Assembly (NCBI RefSeq): GCF_900176425.1
Contig: NZ_FWXS01000001.1
Location: 558,001-622,000 of the forward strand
DNA from: Moheibacter sediminis
GTDB lineage: Bacteria; Bacteroidota; Bacteroidia; Flavobacteriales; Weeksellaceae
Direction of reading: 5' to 3'
DNA: 64,000 nucleotides
The notes under the pieces: generated by a model
What the model was told of the DNA's origin: nothing
Databases searched by the model: none
Seen by the model: only the letters and a program-made list of their open reading frames with translations
Made by a program: the position numbers and the translations under genes
Shown here: piece by piece, positions 41,502-50,902 of the stretch
How the letters are laid out: every line of letters begins with the position of its first letter
Position numbering within the stretch: position 1 is the first letter of the stretch

Positions 41502-41603
41502 GGGCAGCCATTTCCGTCCTCCGTTCCCGCTTTTTTCCTATAAACATACCTTTACAATACAAAATTAGAGAAAGGAAAAAGAGCTCCACTCAGGCCGGGC
41601 TGC
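41502..41603. repeat. Long imperfect inverted-repeat element overlapping the 3' end of the ydcF-like gene
   Basis: Begins GGGCAGCC and ends GGGCTGC (outer arms GCAGCC/GGCTGC), with a CCGTTCCCGCTTTTTTCC core and GGAAAAAGAGCTCC on the other side (inner arms TTTTTCC/GGAAAAA). It resembles a common intergenic element of Flavobacteriia genomes. The last four residues and the stop codon (41590-41592) of the ydcF-like gene lie inside it. Confidence 0.5.
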
Positions 41604-42177
41604 AAATTTTGTAACCTATATAAAAGAAAGTTTCCCTCAACACAAAACCGATTTTACTTTTAAATGAAATATATCTGCTGGTTTGGGTAGGAGAAGAAAA
41701 AGCGTTAATATGGTGGTTCTTGGCCATGGCCATTGAGCGTTTCATGTGCAAAGGATCACTCACAATCAGAATTTTAGAAAAACCCTTTTCTTCAACAATT
41801 GCTTTTGCAAACTTTAAATTCTCATCAGTTATCTTAGATTTCTCTTCTATAAATATTTTGTTTTCAGGAATTCCGTTTTCGATTGCATATTTTTTACCGA
41901 TTTCAGCCTCAGAATATTTTTTTCCTTCTCCAATTCCTCCTGTAAAAATTAAATAATCTACAGAATCCCTTTTGTACAAAAGTATTGCATGATTTATTCG
42001 CTCCTTAAAAACCGGAGAAGGTTCACCATCCCAAACAGCAGTACCTAATATGATTGCAGCATCGGCTTTGGTGGTTTCATCGATTTTTGAATATGAATAG
42101 ATTTGTAAAGCAGTGATGAAATAAAAGATTAAAATCAGTGAAAAAACTGCGAATGTTATTTTTTTTAATCTCTTCAT
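41590..42177 (-). CDS. YdcF/SanA-family envelope protein (DUF218)
   Basis: A 195-residue protein with one N-terminal membrane helix (about 8-27) and a DUF218 domain: ADAAIILGTAVWDGEPSPVF, LIFTGGIGEGKKYSEAE and ILIVSDPLHMKRSMAMA. SanA/YdcF proteins are involved in envelope integrity and vancomycin tolerance in enterobacteria, with unknown chemistry. The last residues are encoded inside a palindromic repeat. The start abuts the DUF2233 gene stop. Confidence 0.85.
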   Translation of the reverse strand: MKRLKKITFAVFSLILIFYFITALQIYSYSKIDETTKADAAIILGTAVWDGEPSPVFKERINHAILLYKRDSVDYLIFTGGIGEGKKYSEAEIGKKYAIENGIPENKIFIEEKSKITDENLKFAKAIVEEKGFSKILIVSDPLHMKRSMAMAKNHHINAFSSPTQTSRYISFKSKIGFVLRETFFYIGYKICSPA

Positions 42178-42914
42178 TAATTAGGTTTAATTGCACCAAT
42201 TATAACTCCAAAATCACCATCAATTTGTTCCCAGTTTTCATCAGGGAAATACGTTCTTGAAACAAATCCGTCCAGATATAAAGCATTTTTACAACCTTGT
42301 TTCTGAAAGAATTCAGCAAAATCATAAAGATTAATTTCATTTTTGGACATGGCAAAAATTACTTTATCATCGTCTATGATTCCTACGCCATTTCGAATGT
42401 TGATGTTTTTTGAACCCTTTTTGAATTCCGGGTGAACTTTACCATTTATAATTAACATAGGTCCGGATTGTGTTGCGAATTGAATGTTTTCTTTTTGAAT
42501 AAATTCTTTAGTTTCCACTATAAAAGCATTCTTGTCAAAATTGATGTAAAAAATGCCATTTGGTTTGAGATAAAAATTTCCTTCTCCATTTAAAGTGTCG
42601 ATTGGATTTAGAATTTTTCCGTTTTCTATGTATAATCCTTGTGGTGAAAAATCTTGACCAAACATTCCTCCATTCATGCCAAATAATAGCGTGTTGTTTT
42701 GTTCTTCAATAAAATTTTGCAAATTACCTAAGCTTCCGATCCTTTCTCCATTAGGTTTTTTCCAATAAAAATTAATTTCTTCTTTCTTTGGGTTTAATAT
42801 TTCGCTCAATATATTTTCATCTTTTGGCTGTTCATTTAAAAAGAATTTAAAATAAACCACAAATCCTCCAATGAGAACAATTAGTATAAATATAATTAGG
42901 GACTTTAGTCTCAT
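42177..42914 (-). CDS. Phosphodiester glycosidase family protein (DUF2233/NAGPA-like)
   Basis: A 245-residue protein with a single N-terminal membrane segment (about 5-27) and the NAGPA-like domain: FGMNGGMFGQDFSPQGLYI, SGPMLIINGKVHPEF, NIRNGVGIIDDDKVIF and NALYLDG. Relatives cleave N-acetylglucosamine phosphodiesters or act on cell-wall or exopolysaccharide phosphodiesters. It overlaps the CorA gene stop by 4 bases and abuts the YdcF gene, so the three form an operon. Confidence 0.85.
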   Translation of the reverse strand: MRLKSLIIFILIVLIGGFVVYFKFFLNEQPKDENILSEILNPKKEEINFYWKKPNGERIGSLGNLQNFIEEQNNTLLFGMNGGMFGQDFSPQGLYIENGKILNPIDTLNGEGNFYLKPNGIFYINFDKNAFIVETKEFIQKENIQFATQSGPMLIINGKVHPEFKKGSKNINIRNGVGIIDDDKVIFAMSKNEINLYDFAEFFQKQGCKNALYLDGFVSRTYFPDENWEQIDGDFGVIIGAIKPN

Positions 42915-43813
42915 AGAAACTTCTTCCGTTTAAACCAGGAAAAAATTACAATGACAATCACCAACATCACTCCCAAAGTGATGAAATAACCCCATTTGTA
43001 GCCCAATTCCGGCATGAAGTCGAAGTTCATCCCATAAATTCCGGCAATGAAAGTCAGCGGTAAAAAGAAAGCTGAAAATATCGTCAGGATTTTCATGACT
43101 TCATTTGCGCGAAGATCTGACATAGAAAGCGTTAGGTTGAATAAATTGTGCAAATCATCATTGTTTTGGCTATGCAAATGCAATAGTTTTGCATTGAACT
43201 CCTGCAAATCTTTAATGGAAGAAACGCTCTTGACATACGCTCTGTATTCGGTCAAAACATCACGCATCAACACCAAAAGTTTGGAACAAGTTGCCGATTC
43301 TCTTTTGAGTTTATACAATTTTTTCAAATCCAATTTTGAATTCTGACGCGTAAAAAGTGCATTCTCATACACATCTATTTCCTGCGAAATCTTCACTGCA
43401 GGCTGATAATAGGTATTTAATGTCTTTTTGAAAATTTTGTAAAATAATTGTTTCGGAAGTAGATTTTCCCGGTTTTTGTCATTTTCAATTTCATCTTGAA
43501 TTTCTTCCAAAAAAGGAATTGGTCGCTGTCCGATTGTGATCACGAAATCGTTTCCGATGAAAATTCCAATCTTGTGGCTGAATTCACGGATGATATTGGT
43601 ATAACTTCTCGCTTCTTTTCCATAAAAACGAATCAAAATGAAATCAAAATCTTCCTGATGTTCAAACTTCGGCAAGTGTCCGGCTTCCAACGCATCCTGA
43701 ACGGTAAATGTGCTCAGTGAAAATCTTTTCAAGTATTCCGAAACAGTAGTCTCGTCCGGATTTTCCAGATTGTACCAGGTAAAACAATTGTTTTTAAAGA
43801 AAATATTTTCCAT
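42911..43813 (-). CDS. CorA-family divalent cation transporter
   Basis: A 300-residue inner-membrane Mg2+/Co2+ transporter. It has an N-terminal cytosolic domain with long helices and two C-terminal membrane helices; the pore signature YGMNFDF (GMN, about residue 263) is at the end of the first helix. The C-terminal WFKRKKFL is basic as in the family. First gene of the operon with DUF2233 and YdcF proteins. Confidence 0.93.
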   Translation of the reverse strand: MENIFFKNNCFTWYNLENPDETTVSEYLKRFSLSTFTVQDALEAGHLPKFEHQEDFDFILIRFYGKEARSYTNIIREFSHKIGIFIGNDFVITIGQRPIPFLEEIQDEIENDKNRENLLPKQLFYKIFKKTLNTYYQPAVKISQEIDVYENALFTRQNSKLDLKKLYKLKRESATCSKLLVLMRDVLTEYRAYVKSVSSIKDLQEFNAKLLHLHSQNNDDLHNLFNLTLSMSDLRANEVMKILTIFSAFFLPLTFIAGIYGMNFDFMPELGYKWGYFITLGVMLVIVIVIFSWFKRKKFL

Positions 43814-43852
43814 TTTTTGGATTAATGCAAATCGAATTTAGTCAGAATAATC

Positions 43853-43890
43853 CGAATTTCGAATTTCGAGCCTCGAATTTCGCAATTCGA
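43853..43890. repeat. TTCGAA-rich intergenic repeat ahead of tyrS
   Basis: CGAATTTCGAATTTCGAG...CGAATTTCGCAATTCG, similar to 32497-32528. Confidence 0.4.
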
Positions 43891-43894
43891 TTCC

Positions 43895-43902
43895 TATCTT
43901 TG
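43895..43902 (+). promoter_or_regulatory. -7 box of tyrS
   Basis: TATCTTTG, matching TAnnTTTG, 20 bases before the ATG. Confidence 0.5.
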
Positions 43903-43921
43903 CACCCAAAATTTAGTAAAA

Positions 43922-45217
43922 ATGAGCGGATTAATCCAAGAATTACAATGGCGGGGGCTGATTCATACCATCATGCCCGGAACGGAAGAGCAACTGGGAA
44001 AGGAAATGACGACCGGTTATTGTGGATTTGATCCGACTGCAGACTCGCTTCACGTGGGCAGTTTGGTGCCGATTATTTTGCTGATGCACATGCAGCGCCA
44101 CGGGCACAAACCAATTGCTTTGGTGGGTGGTGCCACAGGAATGATTGGTGATCCGACTGGGAAATCTGCAGAAAGAAATCTTCTGGATGAAGAGACTTTA
44201 GATAAATTCATCAAAGGAATTCACGGTCAGCTGGAAAGGTTTTTGGATTTTGATGAATCGAAGCCCAATGCTGCGGTGATGGTCAATAATTACGATTGGA
44301 TGAAAGAATTTTCATTCATCGATTTTGCCAGAACTGTAGGTAAACACATCACGGTCAATTATATGATGGCGAAGGATTCCGTGAAATCTAGGCTCGGCGC
44401 AGATTCTACTGTGGGGATGTCTTTCACAGAGTTTACGTACCAATTGATTCAAGGGTATGATTTCCTGCATTTATACAAAACAATGGGTGCCAAATTGCAG
44501 TTTGGCGGTTCGGACCAATGGGGAAATATCACGACCGGAACGGAATTAATTCGTAGAGTTGAACAAGGCGAAGGTTTTGCTTTTACCTGCCCTTTGACCA
44601 CAAAAGCAGACGGTACGAAATTCGGGAAAAGTGAAGGCGGAGAAAACGTTTGGTTGGATAGCAACAGAACTTCTCCCTATAAATTTTACCAATTCTGGTT
44701 AAATCAATCGGATGATGATTCTGAAAAATACATTAAGATTTATACTTTTTTAAATCAAAATGAAATCGAAGAATTAGTTCAGAAACATAAAACTGAACCG
44801 CATTTGCGTCAGCTTCAGAAAAGATTGGCAGAAGAATTGACGATTTTGGTGCACGGAAAAGAAGAATTGGACAATGCCATCAAAGCATCTGAAGTTCTTT
44901 TTGGGAAATCAACAACGGAAGATTTGAAATCTTTGAATTCCAATACATTTTTAGCTGTTTTTGAAGGAGTTCCGCAAGCTATTATTTCAAAAGAAGAATT
45001 GAATTCGGGCATAAATATAATTGATGTTTTATCTGAGAAATCAGGATTTTTGACTTCAAAAAGTGAAGCTAGAAGAGAATTAAAATCCAATGCAATTTCT
45101 GTCAACAAAGAAAAAGTAGGAGAGGAGTTTAATTTAACTACCAATGATTTGCTTTCTGAGAAATATGTTTTGCTCCAAAAAGGAAAGAAAAATTATTTTA
45201 TTTTGATTATAGAATAA
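43922..45217 (+). CDS. tyrS: Tyrosine-tRNA ligase
   Basis: Class I synthetase charging tRNA-Tyr. The 431-residue protein has the HIGH-like motif [15 protein letters not shown] (about 38-52), the GSDQWGN tyrosine-pocket motif (about 198-204), the KMSKS-like KFGKSEGG (about 238-245) and a C-terminal S4 RNA-binding domain from about 360. The length is normal. Terminated by the hairpin at 45242. Confidence 0.96.
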   Translation: MSGLIQELQWRGLIHTIMPGTEEQLGKEMTTGYCGFDPTADSLHVGSLVPIILLMHMQRHGHKPIALVGGATGMIGDPTGKSAERNLLDEETLDKFIKGIHGQLERFLDFDESKPNAAVMVNNYDWMKEFSFIDFARTVGKHITVNYMMAKDSVKSRLGADSTVGMSFTEFTYQLIQGYDFLHLYKTMGAKLQFGGSDQWGNITTGTELIRRVEQGEGFAFTCPLTTKADGTKFGKSEGGENVWLDSNRTSPYKFYQFWLNQSDDDSEKYIKIYTFLNQNEIEELVQKHKTEPHLRQLQKRLAEELTILVHGKEELDNAIKASEVLFGKSTTEDLKSLNSNTFLAVFEGVPQAIISKEELNSGINIIDVLSEKSGFLTSKSEARRELKSNAISVNKEKVGEEFNLTTNDLLSEKYVLLQKGKKNYFILIIE

Positions 45218-45241
45218 CTAAAATAAAGTTCAAAATATTAT

Positions 45242-45278
45242 AAACCTCATCGATTTTCATAAATCTTTGAGGTTTTTT
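45242..45278 (+). terminator. tyrS terminator
   Basis: AAACCTCA/TGAGGTTT stem followed by a T-run. Confidence 0.8.
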
Positions 45279-45335
45279 ATATCAAAAAATTAGAATTTCA
45301 AGCTGAATACTTACATTTATAAAAAATTAACACAC

Positions 45336-46949
45336 ATGAGGAAACATTTATTTTTTACATTTTTGGGAGTTATACTTTTGGGGACTTCTTTGAAATCCCA
45401 GACTTCCTATACGATTTATGACGAAATCGTTTTTTATGACGGATATGCAGGAACAGTTGATGAGCCGGTTCCATCTGGAGTCACACGTATCAACAATGCC
45501 ACTTATACCACCAAATTATCCAATACTTTAGTTCAGAATTTATCTGCTGGGGCGTTGACGATGGATGTAAAGATTGGTGCGCTATGCGATAATTACGATC
45601 GATTAGGTCATATCTATTTAGCTTTTGTTCCAAAAGGTGCAACTACATATACACAAAGTGAAGTTGACCGAATAGAAATTGCACGCATCATCACACCGTT
45701 TATGAATAAAAATATCAATCCTACAGAAGTTCCCTATCATTTTACTTTGGATAATGTTTCTGAAATTTTTAATGATACAAGCCTGCTGAGTCAGTTTGAT
45801 ATCTGGGTTGAATTGGAAGTTTTTGGTGTTCCTTATGCTGCGCAAACTCAGGTAGCAGGCTGTTCTGGTAGAATTGATGTTTTTAAAGGAACTTTGATTT
45901 TTAATGTAGATGAAGGAACTGAAACGTACACCCATTCCAATTTCATTTTACCGCTTTCTGTAAGAAAAGATTTGAACAATTACAATGCGACGGATGTTCC
46001 GGGAGAAACGACCAGAATTATAAATTTCACTTTAGATGCTCCAATTGAAAATGCAGTATTATATTTAATTACTTCAAACCATGGTGCCAATGCAGGTGGT
46101 GAAGAGTATGAAAGAAGAAGACATTATCTTTATTTAGATGATGAATTGGTGTATGAATACATTCCTGGTGGAAAATCTTGCGAGCCATGGAGACAATTTA
46201 ACACACAAGGCAACGGAATCTACGGTGCCACTGTGAAAACAACAAGGCAATGGCTCGATTTCAATAACTGGTGTCCAGGTGATGTCATCCCAAACCGGGA
46301 AGTAAATTTAGGAAATTTAGCAGCTGGAAACCATACAATTAAATTAGATGTTCCTGATGCCGTTTTTGTAAATGGTGAAGGTTATTTCCCTATTTCAATG
46401 TATATCCAAAACAGAAAAAGCGGACAAGTATTTTGCCTGGATCCAACAAATTTGGTGATAACGGAACAAGTAGGAGATACAGTTTCTTTTGATTGGACTG
46501 AAAACGGAGATGCTACCGAGTGGGAAATTATGTATGGGAGAAGATTTGCTTATAATCAGGAAATTATAATGGATGATCTAGACGGGGAAACAGGTTTTGA
46601 AATTACAGATTTGACCAATCAATGGTACTACGAAGTGTATGTAAGGTCTGTTTGTGATGAGAATTTCACAAGTAATTGGGTGGGTCCTGTTGCAACTAAT
46701 AGAATTCTTTCAACTACAGAAAATAATCTTTCTGCATTATCTGTTTATCCAAATCCAACCAAGGATTTTGTGAATATTGATTCGAAATCTCCAATCAAAA
46801 ATGTTGTTGTATTTAATCAGGAAGGTAAAAAGATTATCGAATCTAAATCTTCTAAAATTGATTTGAAGAAATATCCAACAGGAATCTATGTCGTTGCCGT
46901 TACTTTGGAAAATGGTAAAACGGTTACTAATAAGATTGTGAAACAATAA
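45336..46949 (+). CDS. Secreted PNGase F-like glycoamidase with Fn3 and T9SS type A tail
   Basis: A 537-residue exported protein. After a signal peptide (about 1-22), residues 30-360 follow the two-domain fold of peptide-N-glycosidase F: GALCDNYDRLGHIYL aligns with the C-D-x-W-D-R block of the F. meningosepticum enzyme, placing D88 on its catalytic Asp60; WVELEV and the GEEYERRRHYLY region plausibly hold the other two acids; NNWCPGDVIPNR and the Gly-rich GQV segments also match. An Fn3-like domain (about 370-455) and an IPNPTKDF-to-TNKIVKQ type A sorting tail follow. It would remove N-linked glycans from host or environmental glycoproteins outside the cell; activity is inferred. Confidence 0.83.
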   Translation: MRKHLFFTFLGVILLGTSLKSQTSYTIYDEIVFYDGYAGTVDEPVPSGVTRINNATYTTKLSNTLVQNLSAGALTMDVKIGALCDNYDRLGHIYLAFVPKGATTYTQSEVDRIEIARIITPFMNKNINPTEVPYHFTLDNVSEIFNDTSLLSQFDIWVELEVFGVPYAAQTQVAGCSGRIDVFKGTLIFNVDEGTETYTHSNFILPLSVRKDLNNYNATDVPGETTRIINFTLDAPIENAVLYLITSNHGANAGGEEYERRRHYLYLDDELVYEYIPGGKSCEPWRQFNTQGNGIYGATVKTTRQWLDFNNWCPGDVIPNREVNLGNLAAGNHTIKLDVPDAVFVNGEGYFPISMYIQNRKSGQVFCLDPTNLVITEQVGDTVSFDWTENGDATEWEIMYGRRFAYNQEIIMDDLDGETGFEITDLTNQWYYEVYVRSVCDENFTSNWVGPVATNRILSTTENNLSALSVYPNPTKDFVNIDSKSPIKNVVVFNQEGKKIIESKSSKIDLKKYPTGIYVVAVTLENGKTVTNKIVKQ

Positions 46950-46971
46950 TTCATTCTTTATACAAAATATA

Positions 46972-47005
46972 AAATGCGGAGATAATAAAAAATCTCCGCA
47001 TTTCT
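46972..47005. terminator. Terminator after the PNGase F-like gene
   Basis: AAATGCGGAGAT/ATCTCCGCATTT, a perfect 12-bp stem with an 8-base loop. Confidence 0.8.
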
Positions 47006-47033
47006 CATTAAAAACCTAAAATTAACCTAAAAC

Positions 47034-47426
47034 TTAATTTGTTTTTTTTTCTTCTGATTTCTTCGTAGCAGTATCCATTTTTAAAGTTCCATTGTACATT
47101 CCACCCATCTCGACTTCAAGTGAATCGGCAATGATATCACCTTCAATAATACCTGTATTTTTGATTTGAAGCGTTTTACATTTAAGGTTACCTATGAGCT
47201 TGCCAAAAACAATAATCGCATCACTGTTGAGTGAACCTTTGATAATACTCTTATCGCCGATAACTATGCCTTTTTTCATATCTACATTCCCCTCGACATT
47301 TCCATCGATCCGGATGGCGGTTTCACCTTTTATATCTCCGGCAATACTTATGCCGCCAGCAATAACAGTATTTATTTGAAGCTGGTTCAGATCGTTTTTG
47401 ATTTCTTTGGTTGATTTTGTGAACAT
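47034..47426 (-). CDS. Bactofilin (polymer-forming cytoskeletal protein)
   Basis: A 130-residue bactofilin. The middle is a right-handed beta-helix built from repeats of the type GGISIAGDIKGETAIRIDG, NVEGNVDMKKGIVIGD and GKLIGNLKCKTLQIKN, flanked by short unstructured termini. Bactofilins form filaments under the inner membrane and position cell-wall enzymes. The gene starts 3 bases after the stop of the M23 peptidase gene, so the pair acts together, as in other bactofilin-M23 shape modules. Confidence 0.93.
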   Translation of the reverse strand: MFTKSTKEIKNDLNQLQINTVIAGGISIAGDIKGETAIRIDGNVEGNVDMKKGIVIGDKSIIKGSLNSDAIIVFGKLIGNLKCKTLQIKNTGIIEGDIIADSLEVEMGGMYNGTLKMDTATKKSEEKKTN

Positions 47427-47429
47427 ATT

Positions 47430-48293
47430 TTATAGATTTAGGTAGTCTTCAGGGTTAACTTTATCTCCGTTGTAAATGATTTCATAATGAAGATGCGGAC
47501 CGGTGCTCCTGCCCGTGTTTCCAAGTTTTCCGATAGCTTCTCCTACTTCGACAGATTGATTTTCTTTTACACTAATTTCTGAAAGATGTCCATACAATGT
47601 CTCGAAATTATTGGCATGTTTTATAATAACACAATTTCCGTATCCGCCTTTTTCTCCTGCAAAAATAACTTTCCCTCGAGCTGTTGATTTCACGGGTTCT
47701 CCAACATTTCCCCTGAAATCTATACCTGCATGGCTTTCTACGTTCATTCCGCCAAAAGGATTATACCTGTAACCGAACCCCGAAGTTTTTTCGCCATCAT
47801 GCGGAACTCCCAAAGGAATGTTCTCTATGAAATTTTCCATTTCTAAAATGTGTTCTGCATAAAATTCATACATCTCATTGACCTGCATCATTTCAAACTC
47901 TTCAGGACCACCGGCATTTTTTAGTTTGAAATCAGATAACCCCCGTTTCTCCATGAAAGTATTGATGCGTTTCATGCTTTGGTTTATAGACTGAAAACTT
48001 TTTTTTGCTTTATCTAGATCGATGGCACGAATGATTTGCTTTGAATGAAGTAATTTTTCATTGTAGGCTGAATGATAATAATTACGTGTTTGGGAATATA
48101 TAGAAAATCCAAGCAATCCAATTAGGAGGGAAAAAATTGCAACAATCATCAAAAGATACCTTTTCCACTTCAGTAAAATAAGTGTCGGTATCAGAATTGT
48201 CTTTTTCTCACTTCCGGTATTGTCCACGAACAATACAGAGGTTTTGTGTTTTAACATTTCTAACGGTATAGGTTTGGTAATGCTAAAATACAA
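47430..48293 (-). CDS. M23-family peptidoglycan endopeptidase
   Basis: A 287-residue protein with one membrane helix (about 44-67), a coiled-coil periplasmic stretch and a C-terminal LytM/M23 domain. Zinc ligands are visible in ESHAGIDFRG (H and D) and TGPHLHYEI (HxH), with GHL near LYGHLSE. It would cleave peptide cross-links in the wall. It is directly upstream of the bactofilin gene, forming a bactofilin-M23 shape pair. The first ATG is used; a shorter start 12 codons in is possible. Confidence 0.92.
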   Translation of the reverse strand: MYFSITKPIPLEMLKHKTSVLFVDNTGSEKKTILIPTLILLKWKRYLLMIVAIFSLLIGLLGFSIYSQTRNYYHSAYNEKLLHSKQIIRAIDLDKAKKSFQSINQSMKRINTFMEKRGLSDFKLKNAGGPEEFEMMQVNEMYEFYAEHILEMENFIENIPLGVPHDGEKTSGFGYRYNPFGGMNVESHAGIDFRGNVGEPVKSTARGKVIFAGEKGGYGNCVIIKHANNFETLYGHLSEISVKENQSVEVGEAIGKLGNTGRSTGPHLHYEIIYNGDKVNPEDYLNL

Positions 48294-48332
48294 AAAAAGT
48301 TAAAACAACAAGTAAATCAGCTTGTTGTAGAA

Positions 48333-50369
48333 TTACCCTATATTTACTCCATTGAGAGTTTCGTTCTCAGGAGCGAGGAAAGTTAATTTCCCATCTTCTT
48401 TGTCGGTCAATAAAAGCATTCCCTGGCTTTCGATACCGCGGATTTTTCTCGGGGCTAGATTAACCAAAACCGTAACTTGTTTTCCAACGATTTCTTCCGG
48501 CGTGAAACTTTCCGCAATTCCTGAAACGATGGTTCTGACATCAATTCCTGTATCTACTTTTAGTTCTAACAGTTTGTCTGCTTTTTCAACTTTTTTCGCT
48601 TCCAAAATGGTTCCGACACGCATATCGATTTTTTGGAAATCTTCGAAATTGATGGTTTCTCTTTGTGGTTCTGCGTTTGGATTTGTCATTTTATTCTGGG
48701 TTTTGCTTTGATTTAATTTATTTATTTGAAAATCAATGGTTTCGTCTTCTATTTTTGAGAAAATTAACTCTGATTCATTCAATTGATGACCTTCAGGAAG
48801 AACCTCATTTATATTTTCCAATTCATTCCAATTCAAAGAAGAAATGTTCAGCATTTTGAATAATTTGTCTGAGGTAAACGGCATGAAAGGTTCACCCAAT
48901 TGGGCTAACATTCCTGCGATTTGTGCAGCCGCATACATAATTCCTTTTACTTCTTCCGGATTGTCTTGCTTTTTCCAAGGTTCTTGACTTTGAAGGAATT
49001 GATTTCCTAAACGTGCCAAATTCATGTATTCTGACAAGGCATTTCGGTATTCGAATTTCTCCAAATAAGTTCCAATATTTTTAGCGAAATCTTTTAATTG
49101 GTTTAATTCTTCAAATTCAACTGTTTTTGCCGGAATTTTTCCGTCATAATATTTATGCGTCAAAACCATCACACGGTTGATGAAATTTCCGAAAATTCCT
49201 ACCAATTCAGAATTATTTTTGGTTTGGAAATCTTTCCAGGTAAAATTATTGTCTTTGTTTTCAGGAAGGTTCGCGGTCAAAACATAACGCAAAACGTCTT
49301 CCTGTCCCGGAAATTCATCCAAATATTCATTCCCCCAAACTGCCCAATTTCTCGAAGTTGAAATTTTATCATCTTCCAAATTCATGAATTCATTTGCAGG
49401 AACATTTTCCGGTAAAATGTAGTTACCATGCGCTTTGAGCATCGCAGGAAAAATGATGCAATGGAAAACGATATTGTCTTTCCCGATGAAATGAATCAAT
49501 TTCGTGTCCGGATTTTGCCAGTAATCTTTCCAATCTTTTCCGTTCGCTTCCGCCCATTCGATAGTGGAAGTGATGTAGCCAATCGGCGCATCAAACCATA
49601 CGTAAAGTACTTTTCCTTCGGCATCCGGCAATGGAACTTTCACACCCCAGTTGAGGTCGCGGGTCATGGCACGAGGTTTCAAACCGTCATCGATCCATGA
49701 TTTTACTTGTCCGTAAACGTTGGATTTCCAATCGCTTTTATGTCCGTCTAGAATCCATTCTTTCAAAAAGGTTTCGTATTCATTTAAAGGTAAATACCAG
49801 TTTTTGGTTTCTTTGAGAATTGGAGAATTTCCACTCAACGAAGAACGGGGATTGATCAATTCCGTTGGGCTCAAGGTCGAACCGCAGCTTTCGCACTGGT
49901 CACCGTAAGCATTTGGATTTCCGCATTTCGGGCATTCGCCCATGATGTAGCGATCCGCCAAAAATTCTTTTGCATCTTCATCATAAAATTGTTCCGAAAC
50001 TTCTTCGATGAATTTTCCTTTGTTGTATAAATTCAAAAAGAAATCTGACGAAACTTCATGGTGTTTAGGATTGGAGGTTCTGGAATAAAAATCAAACGAA
50101 ACGCCAAATCTGTAAAGGGTTTCTTTAATCAATTGATGATATTTATCTACAATCGCCTGCGGAGTTGTGTTTTCTTTTTTTGCGCGAATGGTAATGGGAA
50201 TTCCATGTTCGTCCGAACCGCCGATGAAGGCTACATCCATTCCTTTTCTTCTGAGGTATCTTGCATAAATGTCAGAAGGGATGTAAACTCCTGCGAGGTG
50301 CCCGATATGAATGGGTCCATTGGCATAAGGAAGTGCAGCAGTGAGCGTGTAACGATTGGAATTACTCAT
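48333..50369 (-). CDS. metG: Methionine-tRNA ligase with C-terminal tRNA-binding domain
   Basis: Class I synthetase, 678 residues. It has the HIGH motif [17 protein letters not shown]-type start ([16 protein letters not shown], residues 9-24), a zinc knuckle [17 protein letters not shown] (about 145-161), the KMSKS-like KISTSRNW (about 333-340) and a C-terminal EMAPII/Trbp111 domain from about 575 ([20 protein letters not shown]). It is a dimer-forming long type. Monocistronic. Confidence 0.96.
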   Translation of the reverse strand: MSNSNRYTLTAALPYANGPIHIGHLAGVYIPSDIYARYLRRKGMDVAFIGGSDEHGIPITIRAKKENTTPQAIVDKYHQLIKETLYRFGVSFDFYSRTSNPKHHEVSSDFFLNLYNKGKFIEEVSEQFYDEDAKEFLADRYIMGECPKCGNPNAYGDQCESCGSTLSPTELINPRSSLSGNSPILKETKNWYLPLNEYETFLKEWILDGHKSDWKSNVYGQVKSWIDDGLKPRAMTRDLNWGVKVPLPDAEGKVLYVWFDAPIGYITSTIEWAEANGKDWKDYWQNPDTKLIHFIGKDNIVFHCIIFPAMLKAHGNYILPENVPANEFMNLEDDKISTSRNWAVWGNEYLDEFPGQEDVLRYVLTANLPENKDNNFTWKDFQTKNNSELVGIFGNFINRVMVLTHKYYDGKIPAKTVEFEELNQLKDFAKNIGTYLEKFEYRNALSEYMNLARLGNQFLQSQEPWKKQDNPEEVKGIMYAAAQIAGMLAQLGEPFMPFTSDKLFKMLNISSLNWNELENINEVLPEGHQLNESELIFSKIEDETIDFQINKLNQSKTQNKMTNPNAEPQRETINFEDFQKIDMRVGTILEAKKVEKADKLLELKVDTGIDVRTIVSGIAESFTPEEIVGKQVTVLVNLAPRKIRGIESQGMLLLTDKEDGKLTFLAPENETLNGVNIG

Positions 50370-50601
50370 TTTAAATTAAATTTTGGATTGCAAAGATAAT
50401 TCAGATGAAAGTATAATGTATAAAGTATAAAGTAAAATCTGTAATTAAGGAAAAGAAATTGATTATAAAAAATCCTCTAAATAATCAGAAGAAGAAATGA
50501 TTTTAATTGTGGCGGCTAAGAATGGCTTGTTCAAAGCTATAATAAGATTGTTTTCTGAATGATTGTTTTCTGAACACTGAGGACTAATACTAAATGTGTT
50601 A

Positions 50602-50625
50602 AAAATACCAAGATCTTGGTATTTT
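50602..50625. promoter_or_regulatory. Perfect 24-bp palindrome (operator) of sRNA locus 1
   Basis: Each half reads AAAATACCAAGA/TCTTGGTATTTT; the palindrome is exact. Its centre is about 46 bases before the predicted transcription start, a position typical for activator sites. Confidence 0.7.
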
Positions 50626-50645
50626 ATCGGAAGGATTTATTATGA

Positions 50646-50653
50646 TATATTTG
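50646..50653 (+). promoter_or_regulatory. -7 box of sRNA locus 1
   Basis: TATATTTG fits TAnnTTTG, 20 bases after the palindrome; no good TTG -33 at the standard distance, consistent with activator dependence. Confidence 0.65.
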
Positions 50654-50659
50654 CTTTTA

Positions 50660-50739
50660 TAAAGCTAATAGCTTTTCATAGGTTTAGGTTGGTTAAGGTA
50701 ATACCCTCGTTTGAAAAAGCGAGGGTATTCTTTTTTTTT
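50660..50739 (+). ncRNA. Predicted small RNA 1 (about 80 nt) with intrinsic terminator
   Basis: From the predicted start near 50660: a 5' hairpin AAAGCT-AAT-AGCTTT (50661-50675), a single-stranded stretch GGTTTAGGTTGGTTAAGG, and a terminator stem AATACCCTCG/CGAGGGTATT (50700-50729) with a run of T. No start codon or plausible peptide is seen in the transcript. Identical organisation to the second locus. A link to the Rfam Flavo-1 motif is possible but untested. Confidence 0.65.
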
Positions 50740-50742
50740 CTT

Positions 50743-50895
50743 TTATTGCAAACCTCTTGCTGAAACATCGGGTTGTTCGCCTTGCGGAACGATGAAAATG
50801 GCTTCATCATGGATGGTGTCGCCTGCATCGAAATAATAACTGCCGGTCACAGGCATGATATTGCTTGTAAATTTCCCATTTTCATATTTATTAGT
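50743..50895 (-). pseudogene. C-terminal gene remnant
   Basis: On the minus strand, 50 sense codons in frame, with GSYYFDAGDTIHDEAIFIVP and QGEQPDVSARGLQ, end at TAA (50743-50745). An in-frame stop lies just upstream (50896-50898) and no start codon is seen before the middle of the fragment, so it is the 3' piece of a lost gene. It ends 4 bases after the terminator of small RNA 1. Parent family not recognised. Confidence 0.55.
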
Positions 50896-50902
50896 TTAAA
50901 TG

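Larger units (their letters stand above)
50467..50739 (+). repeat. Duplicated intergenic block, copy 1
   Basis: About 270 bases that are closely similar, in the same order, to 51398-51650: an AATCCTCT...AATAATCAGA hairpin region, GGnGGCTAAG...GCTTGnTCAAAGCTATA, a 24-base palindrome, a TATATTTG box and a transcript with terminator. The middle third has diverged. Confidence 0.85.

Noticed and set aside
50660-50739. Short peptide gene or riboswitch leader
   Set aside because: No start codon with a plausible frame inside the transcript, and the terminator is followed by a convergent gene remnant rather than a downstream coding sequence.
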